DNA of 64,000 nt from positions 744,001-808,000 of the forward strand of contig JALKAW010000001.1 in the NCBI GenBank assembly GCA_023015825.1. The letters are read 5' to 3'. Of this stretch, positions 34,945 through 44,098 are shown piece by piece. A program made the position numbers and the translations under genes. Below the pieces are notes generated by a model, which was given only the letters and a program-made list of their open reading frames with translations, had not been told where the DNA came from and searched no databases. The stretch is from Flavobacteriaceae bacterium S0862. GTDB lineage: Bacteria; Bacteroidota; Bacteroidia; Flavobacteriales; Flavobacteriaceae. How positions within the stretch are numbered: the first letter of the stretch is position 1; each line of letters starts with the position of its first letter.

Positions 34945-35250
34945 ATGAAATTAGTAATAGTAACAGCAGTTGAAGAATTTCAAAATGAGGTCTTGAAATT
35001 ATTCAAAGAAGCAAATATCGAGAGTTTTAGTAGCTCAGATATTGATGGTTATAAAAACATACCTTCTGTATTAAGAACGTCAAGTTGGTTTCCAAGTAAA
35101 AAAGGAGGTAACGAATCTAGCATGTTTTTCTCTTTCACAGATAAAAAACATATTGATACGCTTTTCGACTTAATAAAAACGTATAATAAAAATTTAGAAA
35201 CGAATAACCCTATTAAGGCGATTGTTGTTCCTATTGAAAAATTTATATAA
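34945..35250 (+). CDS. PII-like small protein linked to RND pump
   Basis: ATG at 34945 chosen over an upstream TTG inside the pump gene; 101 residues. The fold pattern (KLVIVTAVEEFQNEVLKLFKEANI, then a loop with SWFPSKKGG, and final IKAIVVPIEKFI) resembles the small P-II/GlnB-like proteins found next to RND transporters in Bacteroidota. It lacks the canonical PII T-loop and Tyr uridylylation site. May sense or modulate the pump; unproven. Cytoplasmic. Confidence 0.65.
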   Translation: MKLVIVTAVEEFQNEVLKLFKEANIESFSSSDIDGYKNIPSVLRTSSWFPSKKGGNESSMFFSFTDKKHIDTLFDLIKTYNKNLETNNPIKAIVVPIEKFI

Positions 35251-35268
35251 ACTTAAAAATTAATTAAA

Positions 35269-35478
35269 ATGTTAAATACATATTTTAGAGTAATCGTAGG
35301 TACAATGGTATTATTGAGTGTTGTGCTTTCTGTTTATGTAAACCCAAATTGGATGTGGTTTACTGTGTTTATTGGTCTTAACTTAATACAATCAGCATTT
35401 ACAAAATGGTGTTTATTGGAAACTATACTAATAAAATTAGGTGTCAAAAAAGAGAGAGATGGTTGTGCCGTTAATTAA
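35269..35478 (+). CDS. DUF2892 membrane protein
   Basis: A 69-residue protein with two membrane helices (about 8-25 and 30-48) and the DUF2892 pattern: YFRVIVGTMVLLSVVLS, NPNWMWFTVFIGLNLIQSAFTKWC, then a Lys-rich cytoplasmic tail. The Cys after KW is the conserved one of the family. Role unknown; often seen with rhodanese or metal/efflux genes. Last gene of the RND operon. Confidence 0.85.
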   Translation: MLNTYFRVIVGTMVLLSVVLSVYVNPNWMWFTVFIGLNLIQSAFTKWCLLETILIKLGVKKERDGCAVN

Positions 35479-35618
35479 TAGAGAATAACTTATTCATTGA
35501 TTTATCGTTTACTAAGAAACCAAGTAGCTAACCAAGGATCAGTCTTAAAAGATGCTTTTTAAGCTAGGTAACTTTTGAACTTAAAACTTTTAGGCTTTTA
35601 TGTATATTCGCTATACTT

Positions 35619-37577
35619 ATGAGTAAATTAAATCAAATTTTTGGAAAGAAAACAGAACTCTATTTTGCAGTTTTATGTGGCATTTTTCTACTTATTGGTT
35701 TTTTTTTAGAAAAATTTGCTAATATATCTAATGGAATTTCTTTAATTAATTATTTTATATCTTATTTTTTTGGAGGCTACTTTATTACTATTAAAGCCAT
35801 AAAAAAAACCATTATAGGTAGTTTTGATATCGATTTTTTAATGATTGCAGCCGCTATAGGTGCTGCTTATATTGGTAGTTGGGCAGAAGGCGCTCTTTTG
35901 TTATTTCTTTTTAGTTTAGGTCGTGCTCTTGAGCATTATGCAATGAATAAAGCCAAAAAATCAATCGAAGCTTTAGGACAGTTATCCCCAAAAACAGCGT
36001 TGGTTAAAAAAAATGGGAAGCTAGAAGAAATACCTATAGAAGATTTAATAATAGATGATATTATTGTTGTAAAACCTAATACAAAAATCGCAGCGGATGG
36101 TGTTATTATTAGAGGAAGCAGTAGTGTAAATCAAGCTCCAATAACAGGAGAAAGTATTCCAGTAGATAAAACATTTATTGAACATACAGATAGTTTACCA
36201 ACGTTTAATGACATTGATAAAAAACATATTGTTTTCTCTGGAACTATTAATGGCGATAGTATTCTTGAAGTGTTAGTGCTCAAATTAACAATTGATTCTA
36301 CAGTTTCAAGATTAATAAAAATGGTAAATGAAGTCGAAACTCAAAAATCACCTACCCAAAGAGTGACCAAAAAGTTTGAAAAAAGGTATGTTCCAATTAT
36401 TATACTTGTGGTTTTTTTGTTGTGTTTTGTATACCTAGTCATAGATGAAAGTTTTGACACTAGTTTATATAGAGCAATAACTGTTTTAGTGGCAGCTAGC
36501 CCTTGTGCATTGGCAATTTCAACACCAAGTGCAGTACTGAGTGGAATTGCAAGAGCAGCTCAAAAAGGGGTGCTAATTAAAGGAGGAAGAGCTTTGGAAG
36601 ATCTTGGCGAAATTACCACTATCGCATTTGATAAAACAGGCACACTAACCGAAGGAAAACCGAAACTCACCAATGTAATTCCTTTAAATAATTTCGATAA
36701 AAGGGAACTTGTCCAAATAGTGCTTGAAGTAGAAAATTTAAGCAATCATCCTCTTGCAAAAGCAATAGCAAAAGATATAAGAAGCCAATATAAAATTGAA
36801 ACTCAAAATAAAGCAACAAATGTAAATGCCATTCAAGGAAAAGGAATTAGTGCCGTTTACGGTGATGATAAAGCTTTCATTGGAAATATAAAGTTGATGG
36901 AAAGCGTTGGTATTAAGGTCGATGAACTTGTTGTTAATAGCATGCAGAATCTCTTAAAAAATGGTGAAACAGTAATGATTGTAGCCTTTAAGAATGAGGT
37001 CATAGGATTGATAAGTGTTATGGACATTCCTCGAAAAACTGCAGCTTATACATTAAAGCAATTAAAAGAAATTGGAATTAAACATATGATTATGCTTACA
37101 GGTGATCATCAAAATGTTGGAGATGCTATTGCTAAACAAATTGGTCTTACAGAAGCCAAAGGAAATTTATTGCCAGAAGATAAAGTATCTGAAATAAGAA
37201 GACTTATTCAACGGGACAAAAAAATTGCAATGGTTGGTGATGGTGTTAATGATGCACCAGCTATGGCGTTAAGTACTGTCAGTATTGCCATGGGTGCAGC
37301 AAGTAGTGATGTTGCTTTAGAAACAGCCGATGTTGCCCTAATGTCTGATCAAATTGAGAGATTACCCTTTGTGATAAGATTGAGCCGAGAATCTAAACGC
37401 ATTATAAAACAAAACATATGGATAAGTTTGGGTGTAGTAGCTTTATTAGTTCCTGTAACTATTTTTGGACTAGCAAATATTGGTTTAGCTGTCGCTTTTC
37501 ATGAAGGATCAACAATTATTGTTATTTTAAATGCATTGAGATTACTTCGCTATGAAACTGACATATCTCATTTTTAA
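35619..37577 (+). CDS. Heavy-metal P-type ATPase (P1B-4-like)
   Basis: A 652-residue inner-membrane metal exporter. It has TGES actuator loop (APITGESIPVDK near 170), the transmembrane SPC metal motif (VAASPCALAIST near 292), the phosphorylation site DKTGTLTEG near 340, and GDGVNDAPA near 542. The final helices carry HEGST near 630, the P1B-4 signature associated with Co/Fe (or Zn) export. No N-terminal HMA domain is present. Regulation is not clear: no Fnr-like box with correct spacing lies in the 140-base gap before it. Confidence 0.9.
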   Translation: MSKLNQIFGKKTELYFAVLCGIFLLIGFFLEKFANISNGISLINYFISYFFGGYFITIKAIKKTIIGSFDIDFLMIAAAIGAAYIGSWAEGALLLFLFSLGRALEHYAMNKAKKSIEALGQLSPKTALVKKNGKLEEIPIEDLIIDDIIVVKPNTKIAADGVIIRGSSSVNQAPITGESIPVDKTFIEHTDSLPTFNDIDKKHIVFSGTINGDSILEVLVLKLTIDSTVSRLIKMVNEVETQKSPTQRVTKKFEKRYVPIIILVVFLLCFVYLVIDESFDTSLYRAITVLVAASPCALAISTPSAVLSGIARAAQKGVLIKGGRALEDLGEITTIAFDKTGTLTEGKPKLTNVIPLNNFDKRELVQIVLEVENLSNHPLAKAIAKDIRSQYKIETQNKATNVNAIQGKGISAVYGDDKAFIGNIKLMESVGIKVDELVVNSMQNLLKNGETVMIVAFKNEVIGLISVMDIPRKTAAYTLKQLKEIGIKHMIMLTGDHQNVGDAIAKQIGLTEAKGNLLPEDKVSEIRRLIQRDKKIAMVGDGVNDAPAMALSTVSIAMGAASSDVALETADVALMSDQIERLPFVIRLSRESKRIIKQNIWISLGVVALLVPVTIFGLANIGLAVAFHEGSTIIVILNALRLLRYETDISHF

Positions 37578-37615
37578 TACACAATATTTCTTGTATTTTT
37601 ATATAAACTAAAAGT

Positions 37616-38227
37616 ATGATGCTTACATTCAAGAACTTTAATATTGCAGACTGGTTTTCTTTTTATAGAGTTGTAGCTGCACCTTTTCTAGTCTTGTTAT
37701 TATGGTTAGATGAAAGGCAGCTTTTTGCATGGTTTTTATTGATTAGTTACTCAACGGATGCTATTGACGGATATTTAGCCAGAAAGTTAAAAATAACAAG
37801 CCCTAGAGGCTCACAGTTAGATTCTTTTGGTGACCAAATAACACTTGTGGTTGGGTTAATTGGATTGCTCATTTTTGAAAATGAATTTATAAAAAAGAAT
37901 ATTCTATTAATCAGCATTGCATTTGTACCATACATTATACAAATGATTCTTGCCTATTATAAATATGGCAAGGCTACAGCATATCATACCTACTTTGCGA
38001 AATTGTCAGCTATAATACAAAGTGCATTTATTTTATATTCTTTGTTTTTTGCTCCAAATTACGCTTTGTTTTATATCATGATTGTATTCGGACTCATAGA
38101 AACTTTTGAAGAGATAACACTTATTTTTATGTATGATAATTGGGCGTCAGATGTAAAAGGTATTTATTGGGCGCTTAGAGATAAGCGTCGTTTGAAAAAG
38201 GACAAAAACCAACATGATATTCTCTAA
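37616..38227 (+). CDS. CDP-alcohol phosphatidyltransferase
   Basis: A 203-residue membrane enzyme of phospholipid head-group transfer. The family motif D-G-x2-A-R-x8-G-x3-D-x3-D is complete in DAIDGYLARKL...RGSQLDSFGDQ near residues 44-70. About five hydrophobic segments follow. The exact product (for example phosphatidylglycerol-phosphate or a cardiolipin-type lipid) cannot be read. Starts 39 bases after the metal ATPase; its stop shares one base with the next start. Confidence 0.88.
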   Translation: MMLTFKNFNIADWFSFYRVVAAPFLVLLLWLDERQLFAWFLLISYSTDAIDGYLARKLKITSPRGSQLDSFGDQITLVVGLIGLLIFENEFIKKNILLISIAFVPYIIQMILAYYKYGKATAYHTYFAKLSAIIQSAFILYSLFFAPNYALFYIMIVFGLIETFEEITLIFMYDNWASDVKGIYWALRDKRRLKKDKNQHDIL

Positions 38228-39450
38228 TGCGAAGCTACTCATTATTTACTATTTTACTTTTGTGTATTGCAATATTGGTAGTAGATATTTTTGCTTTTTA
38301 TTGGTTGCAATCCATGACCCAACTTATTGATTCTGTATTTTTTAGAAATACCATCCATATTACGTTTTGGGTTTTTACTATTGGACTTATTATATCGATA
38401 ATGGTACTAAAAGTAAGATTAGATGATATAGACCCCAGAAGAAAACAACTGCTCGTATCTTCATTGTATGGGTTAACAATATCTTCATTTATCCCCAAAA
38501 TAATTTTTGTAATTGTTATTTCAATTTTATTCTTTACAAACTTTGTGTTTTCAGAAAAAGAATCACTCTTAGTTATTCCACTTATAGGTTTATTTTCTGG
38601 ATTTCTACCTTTTTTTGTAATTGTCTATGGTATTTTTAAGTCAATTTATAACTTTAAAACCTATCATTTAAAAATTGAATTCAAAGACTTACCTAAAACA
38701 TTCAATGGTTTAAGAATTGTACATATTTCAGATTTACATTTAGGTAGTTTCAATTATCGATTTCATATTTTAAAGCGTGCTGTAAGTAAGATTAATCATT
38801 TAAAACCCGACCTTATTTTCTTTACTGGGGATTTGGTAAATAATTATGCTTGGGAATTGCGAGGATGGGCTAGAGTATTTAGGAAATTATCAGCAACAAT
38901 AGGTAAATATGCTGTTTTGGGGAATCATGATTATGGAGATTATAGTGAATGGAATTCCAAAAAAGAAAAGCAAGAAAATTTTAAAGTCATTAAGAATTTT
39001 TATATGGAGAATGATTTTAACTTATTGCTTAATCAATCGGATATAATTAAAAAAGACAATGATAAAATAGCAATTATTGGTGTCGAAAACTGGGGTAAAC
39101 CACCGTTTAAGCAATATGGCGATTTGCAAAAAGCTATTAAAAAAGCTGGAGCTATTCCATTTAAAATACTGCTATCTCACGACCCATCACATTGGACAGA
39201 AGAAGTGGTTGACAAAACCAACATAGCCTTAACACTATCTGGGCATACTCATGGTATGCAAGCTGCGTTTCAATACAAACAGTTGCAGTGGAGCCCCATA
39301 AAATATAAATACAAGCATTGGGCAGGTTTATACAATAGCAAAAACCAATATTTACATGTCAATCGAGGTTTAGGTTGGTTAGGTTTCCCAGGAAGATTAG
39401 GTATGCGACCAGAAATTAGTTTAATAGAGCTAAAGGTCGAGACTGATTAA
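38227..39450 (+). CDS. Membrane-anchored metallophosphoesterase
   Basis: A 407-residue calcineurin-like phosphoesterase. Residues 1-150 hold about four membrane segments; the catalytic domain follows with HISDLHLGS near 167, FTGDLVNN near 196, LGNHDYGDY near 230 and SGHTHGMQ near 338, a full di-metal site. This layout is that of YkoQ/YaeI-type enzymes thought to act on lipid-linked phosphates such as UDP-diacylglucosamine. It overlaps the phospholipid enzyme by one base, which supports an envelope role. Confidence 0.9.
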   Translation: MRSYSLFTILLLCIAILVVDIFAFYWLQSMTQLIDSVFFRNTIHITFWVFTIGLIISIMVLKVRLDDIDPRRKQLLVSSLYGLTISSFIPKIIFVIVISILFFTNFVFSEKESLLVIPLIGLFSGFLPFFVIVYGIFKSIYNFKTYHLKIEFKDLPKTFNGLRIVHISDLHLGSFNYRFHILKRAVSKINHLKPDLIFFTGDLVNNYAWELRGWARVFRKLSATIGKYAVLGNHDYGDYSEWNSKKEKQENFKVIKNFYMENDFNLLLNQSDIIKKDNDKIAIIGVENWGKPPFKQYGDLQKAIKKAGAIPFKILLSHDPSHWTEEVVDKTNIALTLSGHTHGMQAAFQYKQLQWSPIKYKYKHWAGLYNSKNQYLHVNRGLGWLGFPGRLGMRPEISLIELKVETD

Positions 39451-39455
39451 TATCA
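39444..39455 (+). promoter_or_regulatory. Fnr-like box overlapping the end of the phosphoesterase gene
   Basis: TGATTAATATCA; the TAA stop of the upstream gene lies inside it (39448-39450). The -7 element TACCTTTC is at 39479-39486, spacing 23. Confidence 0.8.
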
Positions 39456-39507
39456 TAGTCTAAAATGTAAATATTAAATACCTTTCCTAAGTATAGTAGT
39501 TACGACT

Positions 39508-40026
39508 ATGGGATCAAAAAAGAAAATATTACGATTTATTTTATTCATAGGATTGCTTTTATTGCTTTTTGCAATGTGGTATAAACATGAATACTCTATG
39601 GAAACAGCTAAAGAGTTTCAAGTAAATTCTCCCGATTACAGTCGTAAAATAGTTATTGCTACCCAAGGCAGTGAATTTAAAAATATGGTTACTAACGAGG
39701 TTATTAATCATTTTGAAGAAGATTCAATATTTATTAAAGTTATTGATGTGTCTTCGTTGCCAAAAATTCAACCTAAAGATTATAATGCAGTTGTATTAAT
39801 GCACACATGGGAAAACTGGAAACCACCAGCTGAGGTTAAAGAATTTATAAATAGAACAGCCTCAGAAAAAAGTAAAATTATTGTACTTACTACGTCAGGA
39901 CAAGGCTCTTATAAAATGGATGGAGTTGATGCTATTACTGGAGAATCTAACCTAGAGGAAATAGAATTTTTTTCGCAAAAAATAATCGATAAATTAAGTC
40001 CATTATTAAAACCTAAACTGTTATAA
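39508..40026 (+). CDS. Membrane-anchored flavodoxin-like protein, hypothetical
   Basis: A 172-residue protein with one N-terminal membrane helix (ILRFILFIGLLLLLFAMWY) and a soluble part with flavodoxin-like alternation: KIVIATQGSEFK, YNAVVLMHTWENWKPPAEVK and KIIVLTTSGQGSYKM. No cofactor motif is certain. First gene of a three-gene operon (flavin-binding oxidase-like and zinc-ribbon proteins follow) under the box at 39444. Confidence 0.65.
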   Translation: MGSKKKILRFILFIGLLLLLFAMWYKHEYSMETAKEFQVNSPDYSRKIVIATQGSEFKNMVTNEVINHFEEDSIFIKVIDVSSLPKIQPKDYNAVVLMHTWENWKPPAEVKEFINRTASEKSKIIVLTTSGQGSYKMDGVDAITGESNLEEIEFFSQKIIDKLSPLLKPKLL

Positions 40027-40028
40027 AG

Positions 40029-40484
40029 ATGGTAAAAAACTTAGAAAAAAAAGAAATTAAGTTCATACTTGAAAATAATTATATAGGTTACTTATCATAC
40101 ATATCTAAAAGTAAACCTTATGTCGTACCAGTTACCTATTATTTTGATCAGGTTAACAATGCCATTATTTGCTATTCAGGTGAAGGTCATAAAATAACTG
40201 CAATGAGAAAAAATAACGCAGTATCACTTCAGGTTTTAGAAGTTTCTACTGTAAATAATTGGAAATCGGTATTGGTTCATGGTAAGTTTGAGCAGCACTT
40301 TGGTAGTGATGCTAAGGCATATCTTCATGCCTTTTCTTTAGGTGTTAAGGATGTTATTATGGAAAAAGAACATATAAAACTGGATTATATAAGCGAGTTT
40401 TCTAGTAAGATTTATAAAGGAGATAATCCAATTGTGTATTTAATTAAAATTGAAGAAATTACTGGCAAAAAAAGATTGAAATAA
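40029..40484 (+). CDS. Pyridoxamine-5'-phosphate oxidase-like flavin-binding protein
   Basis: A 151-residue split-barrel protein: an opening KKEIKFILENNYIGYLSY, PYVVPVTYYFDQ near residue 35, a GEGHKITAMRKNNAVSLQVLEV core and a GKFEQHF strand, as in the FMN-binding NimA/PPOX-like family. Substrate unknown; such proteins often reduce or bind nitro-compounds or flavins. Two bases after the flavodoxin-like gene. Confidence 0.85.
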   Translation: MVKNLEKKEIKFILENNYIGYLSYISKSKPYVVPVTYYFDQVNNAIICYSGEGHKITAMRKNNAVSLQVLEVSTVNNWKSVLVHGKFEQHFGSDAKAYLHAFSLGVKDVIMEKEHIKLDYISEFSSKIYKGDNPIVYLIKIEEITGKKRLK

Positions 40485-40490
40485 AAGATT

Positions 40491-40775
40491 ATGAAAATTG
40501 CAAGTAAGTTTTGTCAAAGTTGTGGGATGTCAATTAAAGATGATCCTGAAATTGGAGGTACAAATAAAGATGGCTCTAAAAGTATTAAATTTTTTACCTA
40601 TTGTTATCAAAAAGGAAAATTTACATTTAATGGAAACGTAAACGAGATGCAAAAGTTTTGTAAAGATAAAATGATAGAAAATGGACATCCAAGATTTATT
40701 GCTTGGTTATTTACAAGAGGCATTCCGAGATTGGAGCGTTGGAAAAAAACAGCCATATACTCACGCATTGGCTAA
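40491..40775 (+). CDS. Zinc-ribbon protein
   Basis: A 94-residue protein with SKFCQSCGMSI near residue 5-13 and FFTYCYQKGKF near 35, followed by QKFCKD: a putative zinc-ribbon (CxxC ... C) of the Zn_ribbon_2 type, here with one zinc ligand changed or displaced (CYQ rather than CxxC). A basic tail (RLERWKKTAIYSR) ends it. Its last 15 bases overlap the end of the convergent gene at 40761. Confidence 0.7.
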   Translation: MKIASKFCQSCGMSIKDDPEIGGTNKDGSKSIKFFTYCYQKGKFTFNGNVNEMQKFCKDKMIENGHPRFIAWLFTRGIPRLERWKKTAIYSRIG

Positions 40776-41609
40776 CACATTTATAAGTTTTTTGCATCCT
40801 CCTTGTTTTATATATTCGGTGTGATCTTTTATATCCTTGAATTTTTTTCCGCAAATATCACTACATAGTATTTTTTCATCAGTTTCTTTATTAAAGGTCT
40901 TCAATATTTTTTTAGCCGTTTTGTTGTTAAAGAAATGTGGATTTTTGGCTGTGTTCACTCGACACCAATCTAACATACGTTTCCATATAGTAGCACTTAA
41001 TGCACCACAAGCATTCCCACTCAAACCAAGCCCACCAGCAAATCCCGCAACCATCACAGTTTCTTCATAACTAGCTCCCATTTGTTTCAAAACTTCTGAT
41101 GTACAACACAATGGCTTGTCTACTATAACAACATCTGCCGACAGACTTTTAGTTGCAGTTTCAACTGCTTCTGGTGCCCATTTTTCAGCGAGATTAAAGC
41201 AAAGACTATTGTTCATCCCTTGAAGTGTGGTTTTAAGCATAAATTTTGTCATACCTAAAATAGTTGTGAGATTATAACCAATTATGTCTTTACAATTTGT
41301 AGCTCCAGAGGTTTTTACAAAAGAGGTGATGATGTCTTGTGTCGCATTAACTGTAATGGTAATGGCTTTGTCATGGTTTTTATGTTTACGGAAAGATTCG
41401 GCTCCAATTGCCAAAGCTGTTCCCCAAAGCATCCCACATTGATGGCCTTGGTTTAAAACACCCCCTGCTAATGGATTCAGAGCACGTTCTTCATGCTCCA
41501 TAGGATGTTCAAATGCACGATTTAATAAATGCGCAAAAGTTCTAGAGCATGTTTGGCATTTTCTAAAAACTTCTTTGGCATCATTCGGGTTTTTTATTGA
41601 TCCTTTCAT
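40761..41609 (-). CDS. C_GCAxxG_C_C family redox protein
   Basis: A 282-residue protein rich in cysteines (about 12). The family pattern is visible: a Cys in VFRKCQTCSRTF, QGHQCGMLWGTAL near residue 60 (CG-x4-G form), a later LCCTSEVL and GLSGNACGALSA near 200, and a final Cys pair. The family is predicted to be redox-active, sometimes as a membrane-associated electron carrier; function is unproven. Read minus from the shared box at 41663 (54 bases from the ATG) and convergent with the zinc-ribbon gene. Confidence 0.78.
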   Translation of the reverse strand: MKGSIKNPNDAKEVFRKCQTCSRTFAHLLNRAFEHPMEHEERALNPLAGGVLNQGHQCGMLWGTALAIGAESFRKHKNHDKAITITVNATQDIITSFVKTSGATNCKDIIGYNLTTILGMTKFMLKTTLQGMNNSLCFNLAEKWAPEAVETATKSLSADVVIVDKPLCCTSEVLKQMGASYEETVMVAGFAGGLGLSGNACGALSATIWKRMLDWCRVNTAKNPHFFNNKTAKKILKTFNKETDEKILCSDICGKKFKDIKDHTEYIKQGGCKKLINVLANA

Positions 41610-41662
41610 TTTATTTAAAATTAAATTCTTTTTAAGATAATGTTTGTATTAAATATTATAAA

Positions 41663-41674
41663 TGATATATATCA
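41663..41674. promoter_or_regulatory. Bidirectional Fnr-like box
   Basis: Perfect TGATATATATCA. Minus: TATCTTAA at 41632-41639 (spacing 23) for the redox gene. Plus: TAGATTTA at 41698-41705 (spacing 23) for the bactofilin-like gene starting at 41732. Confidence 0.86.
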
Positions 41675-41731
41675 TTTTATAAAACATTGATAACGATTAG
41701 ATTTAGTGTGCAATTCACAAACTTAGGACTG

Positions 41732-42859
41732 ATGAAAACATTAATAACTTTATTTGTTACACTCTGTTCAATAGTCTCTTTTGGACAAACAGAGAATGAA
41801 GGTGTCATCATAATTGATAAGATACAACAGGATGATACTTATCGCGCTGGAGAATCCATAAAAGTAAATGCTGTGATACAAGGAGACTTGGTCATCGCTG
41901 GAGGAAAGCTCATTGTTAATGATAGTATTATTGGAGACTTAACTGCGGCTGGAGGAGAATTATTTCTCAACAGTTATATAGCAGATGACGTTCGTATAGC
42001 CGTAGGAAGGACTACAATCGACTCAGAAATAGGTGATGATTTAGTTATTTTTGGTGGGGAAGTAATACTGACGGAAAATGCCATAATTCACGGAAACCTA
42101 AATTGCTTTGCTGGAAATATTAAAATAAATGGCGAGGTCGTCGGAAGACTTGATATTAAAGGTGGCGATGTTCTAATAAATGGAACTATAAGAGAAACCT
42201 CAAAAATAGTTGGAGAAGATATTACCATTGGGTCTAATGCTAAATTTTATAAAGATGTTGAATATTGGCATAGCGATGGAGAAATAGAATTCAACAATAC
42301 ACTTGTAAATACTCAAGCGCAATTCAATGAAGATCTTAAAGAAGATGGAACGCAACTATCTTTAACGACCTTTGGTACGAATTCGTTATCATTATGGATA
42401 AAATATATATTATCTGCGTTTCTAGGAATTCTTGTTTTTCATGCGCTCTTTAAACACGCATTTTCAACAGCTGTTGAAGGCTTAGAAAATAACTGGCTTA
42501 AAAGTTTTGGCTTAGGATTGGTTTACCTCATTGGTATTCCATTATTAATTGTAGTAGCGTTATTAATGATTATTGGTATCCCAATAGGGCTCTTCGCAAC
42601 TGCTATATTTATATTTAGTTTGTTTTTTGGTCATTTTGTCGCTGCAATATTACTTGCCTATTATTTCAAGTATAAAAAGAATAAGAATTGGGGCTTTTGG
42701 AGTATTACATTGATAGCTTTAGGATTTGCCATCTTAATGCGTCTACTCACCACAATACCATATGTGGGAATAGTTGTTTCTGTTGTTATACTGTCAATTA
42801 CTTATGGTGCATTGACTTTGAAGGTTATACATGCTAAAAAACAACGGGTTATGAAGTAA
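41732..42859 (+). CDS. Secreted/membrane bactofilin-like polymer-forming protein
   Basis: The frame opens at 41687, but the ATG at 41732 gives a signal peptide (MKTLITLFVTLCSIVSFGQ) and lies 58 bases from the box; 375 residues. Residues about 30-200 are short repeated strands with G-D/G-E turns (GDLVIAGGKLIVNDSIIGD, GDDLVIFGGEVILTENA), as in bactofilins and related beta-helical polymers. The C-terminal half has four or five membrane helices. An envelope scaffold is inferred. Read from the shared box at 41663. Confidence 0.78.
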   Translation: MKTLITLFVTLCSIVSFGQTENEGVIIIDKIQQDDTYRAGESIKVNAVIQGDLVIAGGKLIVNDSIIGDLTAAGGELFLNSYIADDVRIAVGRTTIDSEIGDDLVIFGGEVILTENAIIHGNLNCFAGNIKINGEVVGRLDIKGGDVLINGTIRETSKIVGEDITIGSNAKFYKDVEYWHSDGEIEFNNTLVNTQAQFNEDLKEDGTQLSLTTFGTNSLSLWIKYILSAFLGILVFHALFKHAFSTAVEGLENNWLKSFGLGLVYLIGIPLLIVVALLMIIGIPIGLFATAIFIFSLFFGHFVAAILLAYYFKYKKNKNWGFWSITLIALGFAILMRLLTTIPYVGIVVSVVILSITYGALTLKVIHAKKQRVMK

Positions 42860-42863
42860 TATT

Positions 42864-43254
42864 ATGAATGAAGAACACCCAAATATCAGTATTTTAAAGA
42901 GATTCAATCCTTTAAATCCTAATACGTTGGCTGAGGTATTGTCCGAAGATTTCGTTTAACATTATATTAATCCGAAACTGACTGAGTTAGAAGGAGATTA
43001 TTCTGGCCTCACAGGGTTAACGGATTTCTTCCAAAAAAATCGCTGATCGTACTAGTGGTTACTTTAAGGTAAATCCTATATCCATTATCCCTCTTGGAGA
43101 TGAACTAATCATTACAAATGTTAAAGATACCATGGTGCTAGATGGCAGACCAATGAAGATTGACGCAGTTGTGTTATGGTGTATTATTGATGGTCGGATC
43201 AAAGAAGCTTGGGATATTCCTGCCATACATACCGCTAAAGTTATAAGATCATAA
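42864..43254 (+). pseudogene. SnoaL-like/NTF2-fold gene with two lesions
   Basis: Reads MNEEHPNISILKRFNPLNPN to a TAA at 42957, then HYINPKLTELEGDY to FFQK, where a run of seven As (one too many) shifts the frame and gives TGA. After correction the frame continues IADRTSGYFKVNPISIIP and on to the TAA at 43252. The whole is a SnoaL-like polyketide-cyclase/NTF2-fold protein of about 130 residues. Two separate lesions in one gene indicate decay rather than a single sequencing error. Confidence 0.75.
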
Positions 43255-43264
43255 AATAGAAACT

Positions 43265-44023
43265 ATGAAAATTATAGAAGTGACACCCAATAATGTGGAA
43301 CAAGAAACATTGTTCTGTATTAAAAATATAAAAAAGCCTGGTTTTGAAAGTAAGCGTAAATGGTTTGAAAAACGCTATAAAGAAGGCTTGCAGTTAAAAA
43401 TCTTAAAGGATACTAGCAATAAAATGCTAGGGTTTATAGAATTTATATCAGCAAATCAAGCATGGAGACCCGTAAATGTTGAAAAATTTATGTTTATACA
43501 CTGTCTAGTTGTTTATTCTAAAAAAGACAGAGATAAGGGTTATGGCTCTATGTTAATAAATGAAGCCGAAAAGGAGGCTAAAAAACAGCAAATGTCTGGC
43601 TTATGTGTTATGACAAGTGATGGCTCATGTATGGCAAATAAAACCATTTTCGAAAAATATGGTTTTAAAGAGGTTGATAAAAGAGGGAGGTTTGAATTAT
43701 TATCAAGAACATGGGACAAGAATGCTGATACTCCAAAGCTTTTCGACTGGACAAAACAGCAAAAAAAGTATAAAGGTTGGCATTTAGTGTATGCAGATCA
43801 ATGTCCTTGGCATGATAAATCTGCCTTTGATTTGTTGAATACTGCAATGGATTATGGCATCGATTTAAAAATTACTAAGATAAACACTGCAAAAGAAGCC
43901 AAAAATGCACCTTCTGGCTATGGTGTGTTTAATCTTTTACACGACGGAAAATTATTAGAAGATCATTATATAAGTGCTACTAGGTTTAAGAATATTCTTA
44001 ATAGGAAAGTTGAAAGTTTATAA
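43265..44023 (+). CDS. GNAT acetyltransferase with YoaP-like C-terminal domain
   Basis: A 252-residue protein. The N-terminal GNAT domain (about 1-150) has the acetyl-CoA loop KKDRDKGYGSMLINEAE near residues 87-103 (R/Q-x2-G-x-G/A form). After residue 160 there is a YoaP-like domain: DQCPWHDKSAFDLLN, then GYGVFNLLHDGKLLEDHYIS. Substrate unknown. It starts 11 bases after the dead SnoaL gene. Cys at the DQCPWH position is typical of the YoaP group. Confidence 0.82.
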   Translation: MKIIEVTPNNVEQETLFCIKNIKKPGFESKRKWFEKRYKEGLQLKILKDTSNKMLGFIEFISANQAWRPVNVEKFMFIHCLVVYSKKDRDKGYGSMLINEAEKEAKKQQMSGLCVMTSDGSCMANKTIFEKYGFKEVDKRGRFELLSRTWDKNADTPKLFDWTKQQKKYKGWHLVYADQCPWHDKSAFDLLNTAMDYGIDLKITKINTAKEAKNAPSGYGVFNLLHDGKLLEDHYISATRFKNILNRKVESL

Positions 44024-44030
44024 TCAAGAC

Positions 44031-44042
44031 TGACCAATATCA
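44031..44042 (+). promoter_or_regulatory. Fnr-like box upstream of a tiny membrane-peptide ORF
   Basis: TGACCAATATCA, with -7 element TACATTAG at 44066-44073, spacing 23. The only ORF at the usual distance is the 22-codon one at 44099. Confidence 0.78.
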
Positions 44043-44098
44043 TTTTGTAAGTAAACTTCAATTTTTACATTAGTATCTATAACCTCTAATGTGCTATT

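Noticed and set aside
35479-35618. Fnr-like box ahead of the metal ATPase
   Set aside because: Nearest words (for example TGATTTATCG) lack the second TCA half, and no TGA-N6-TCA with spaced -7 element exists here.
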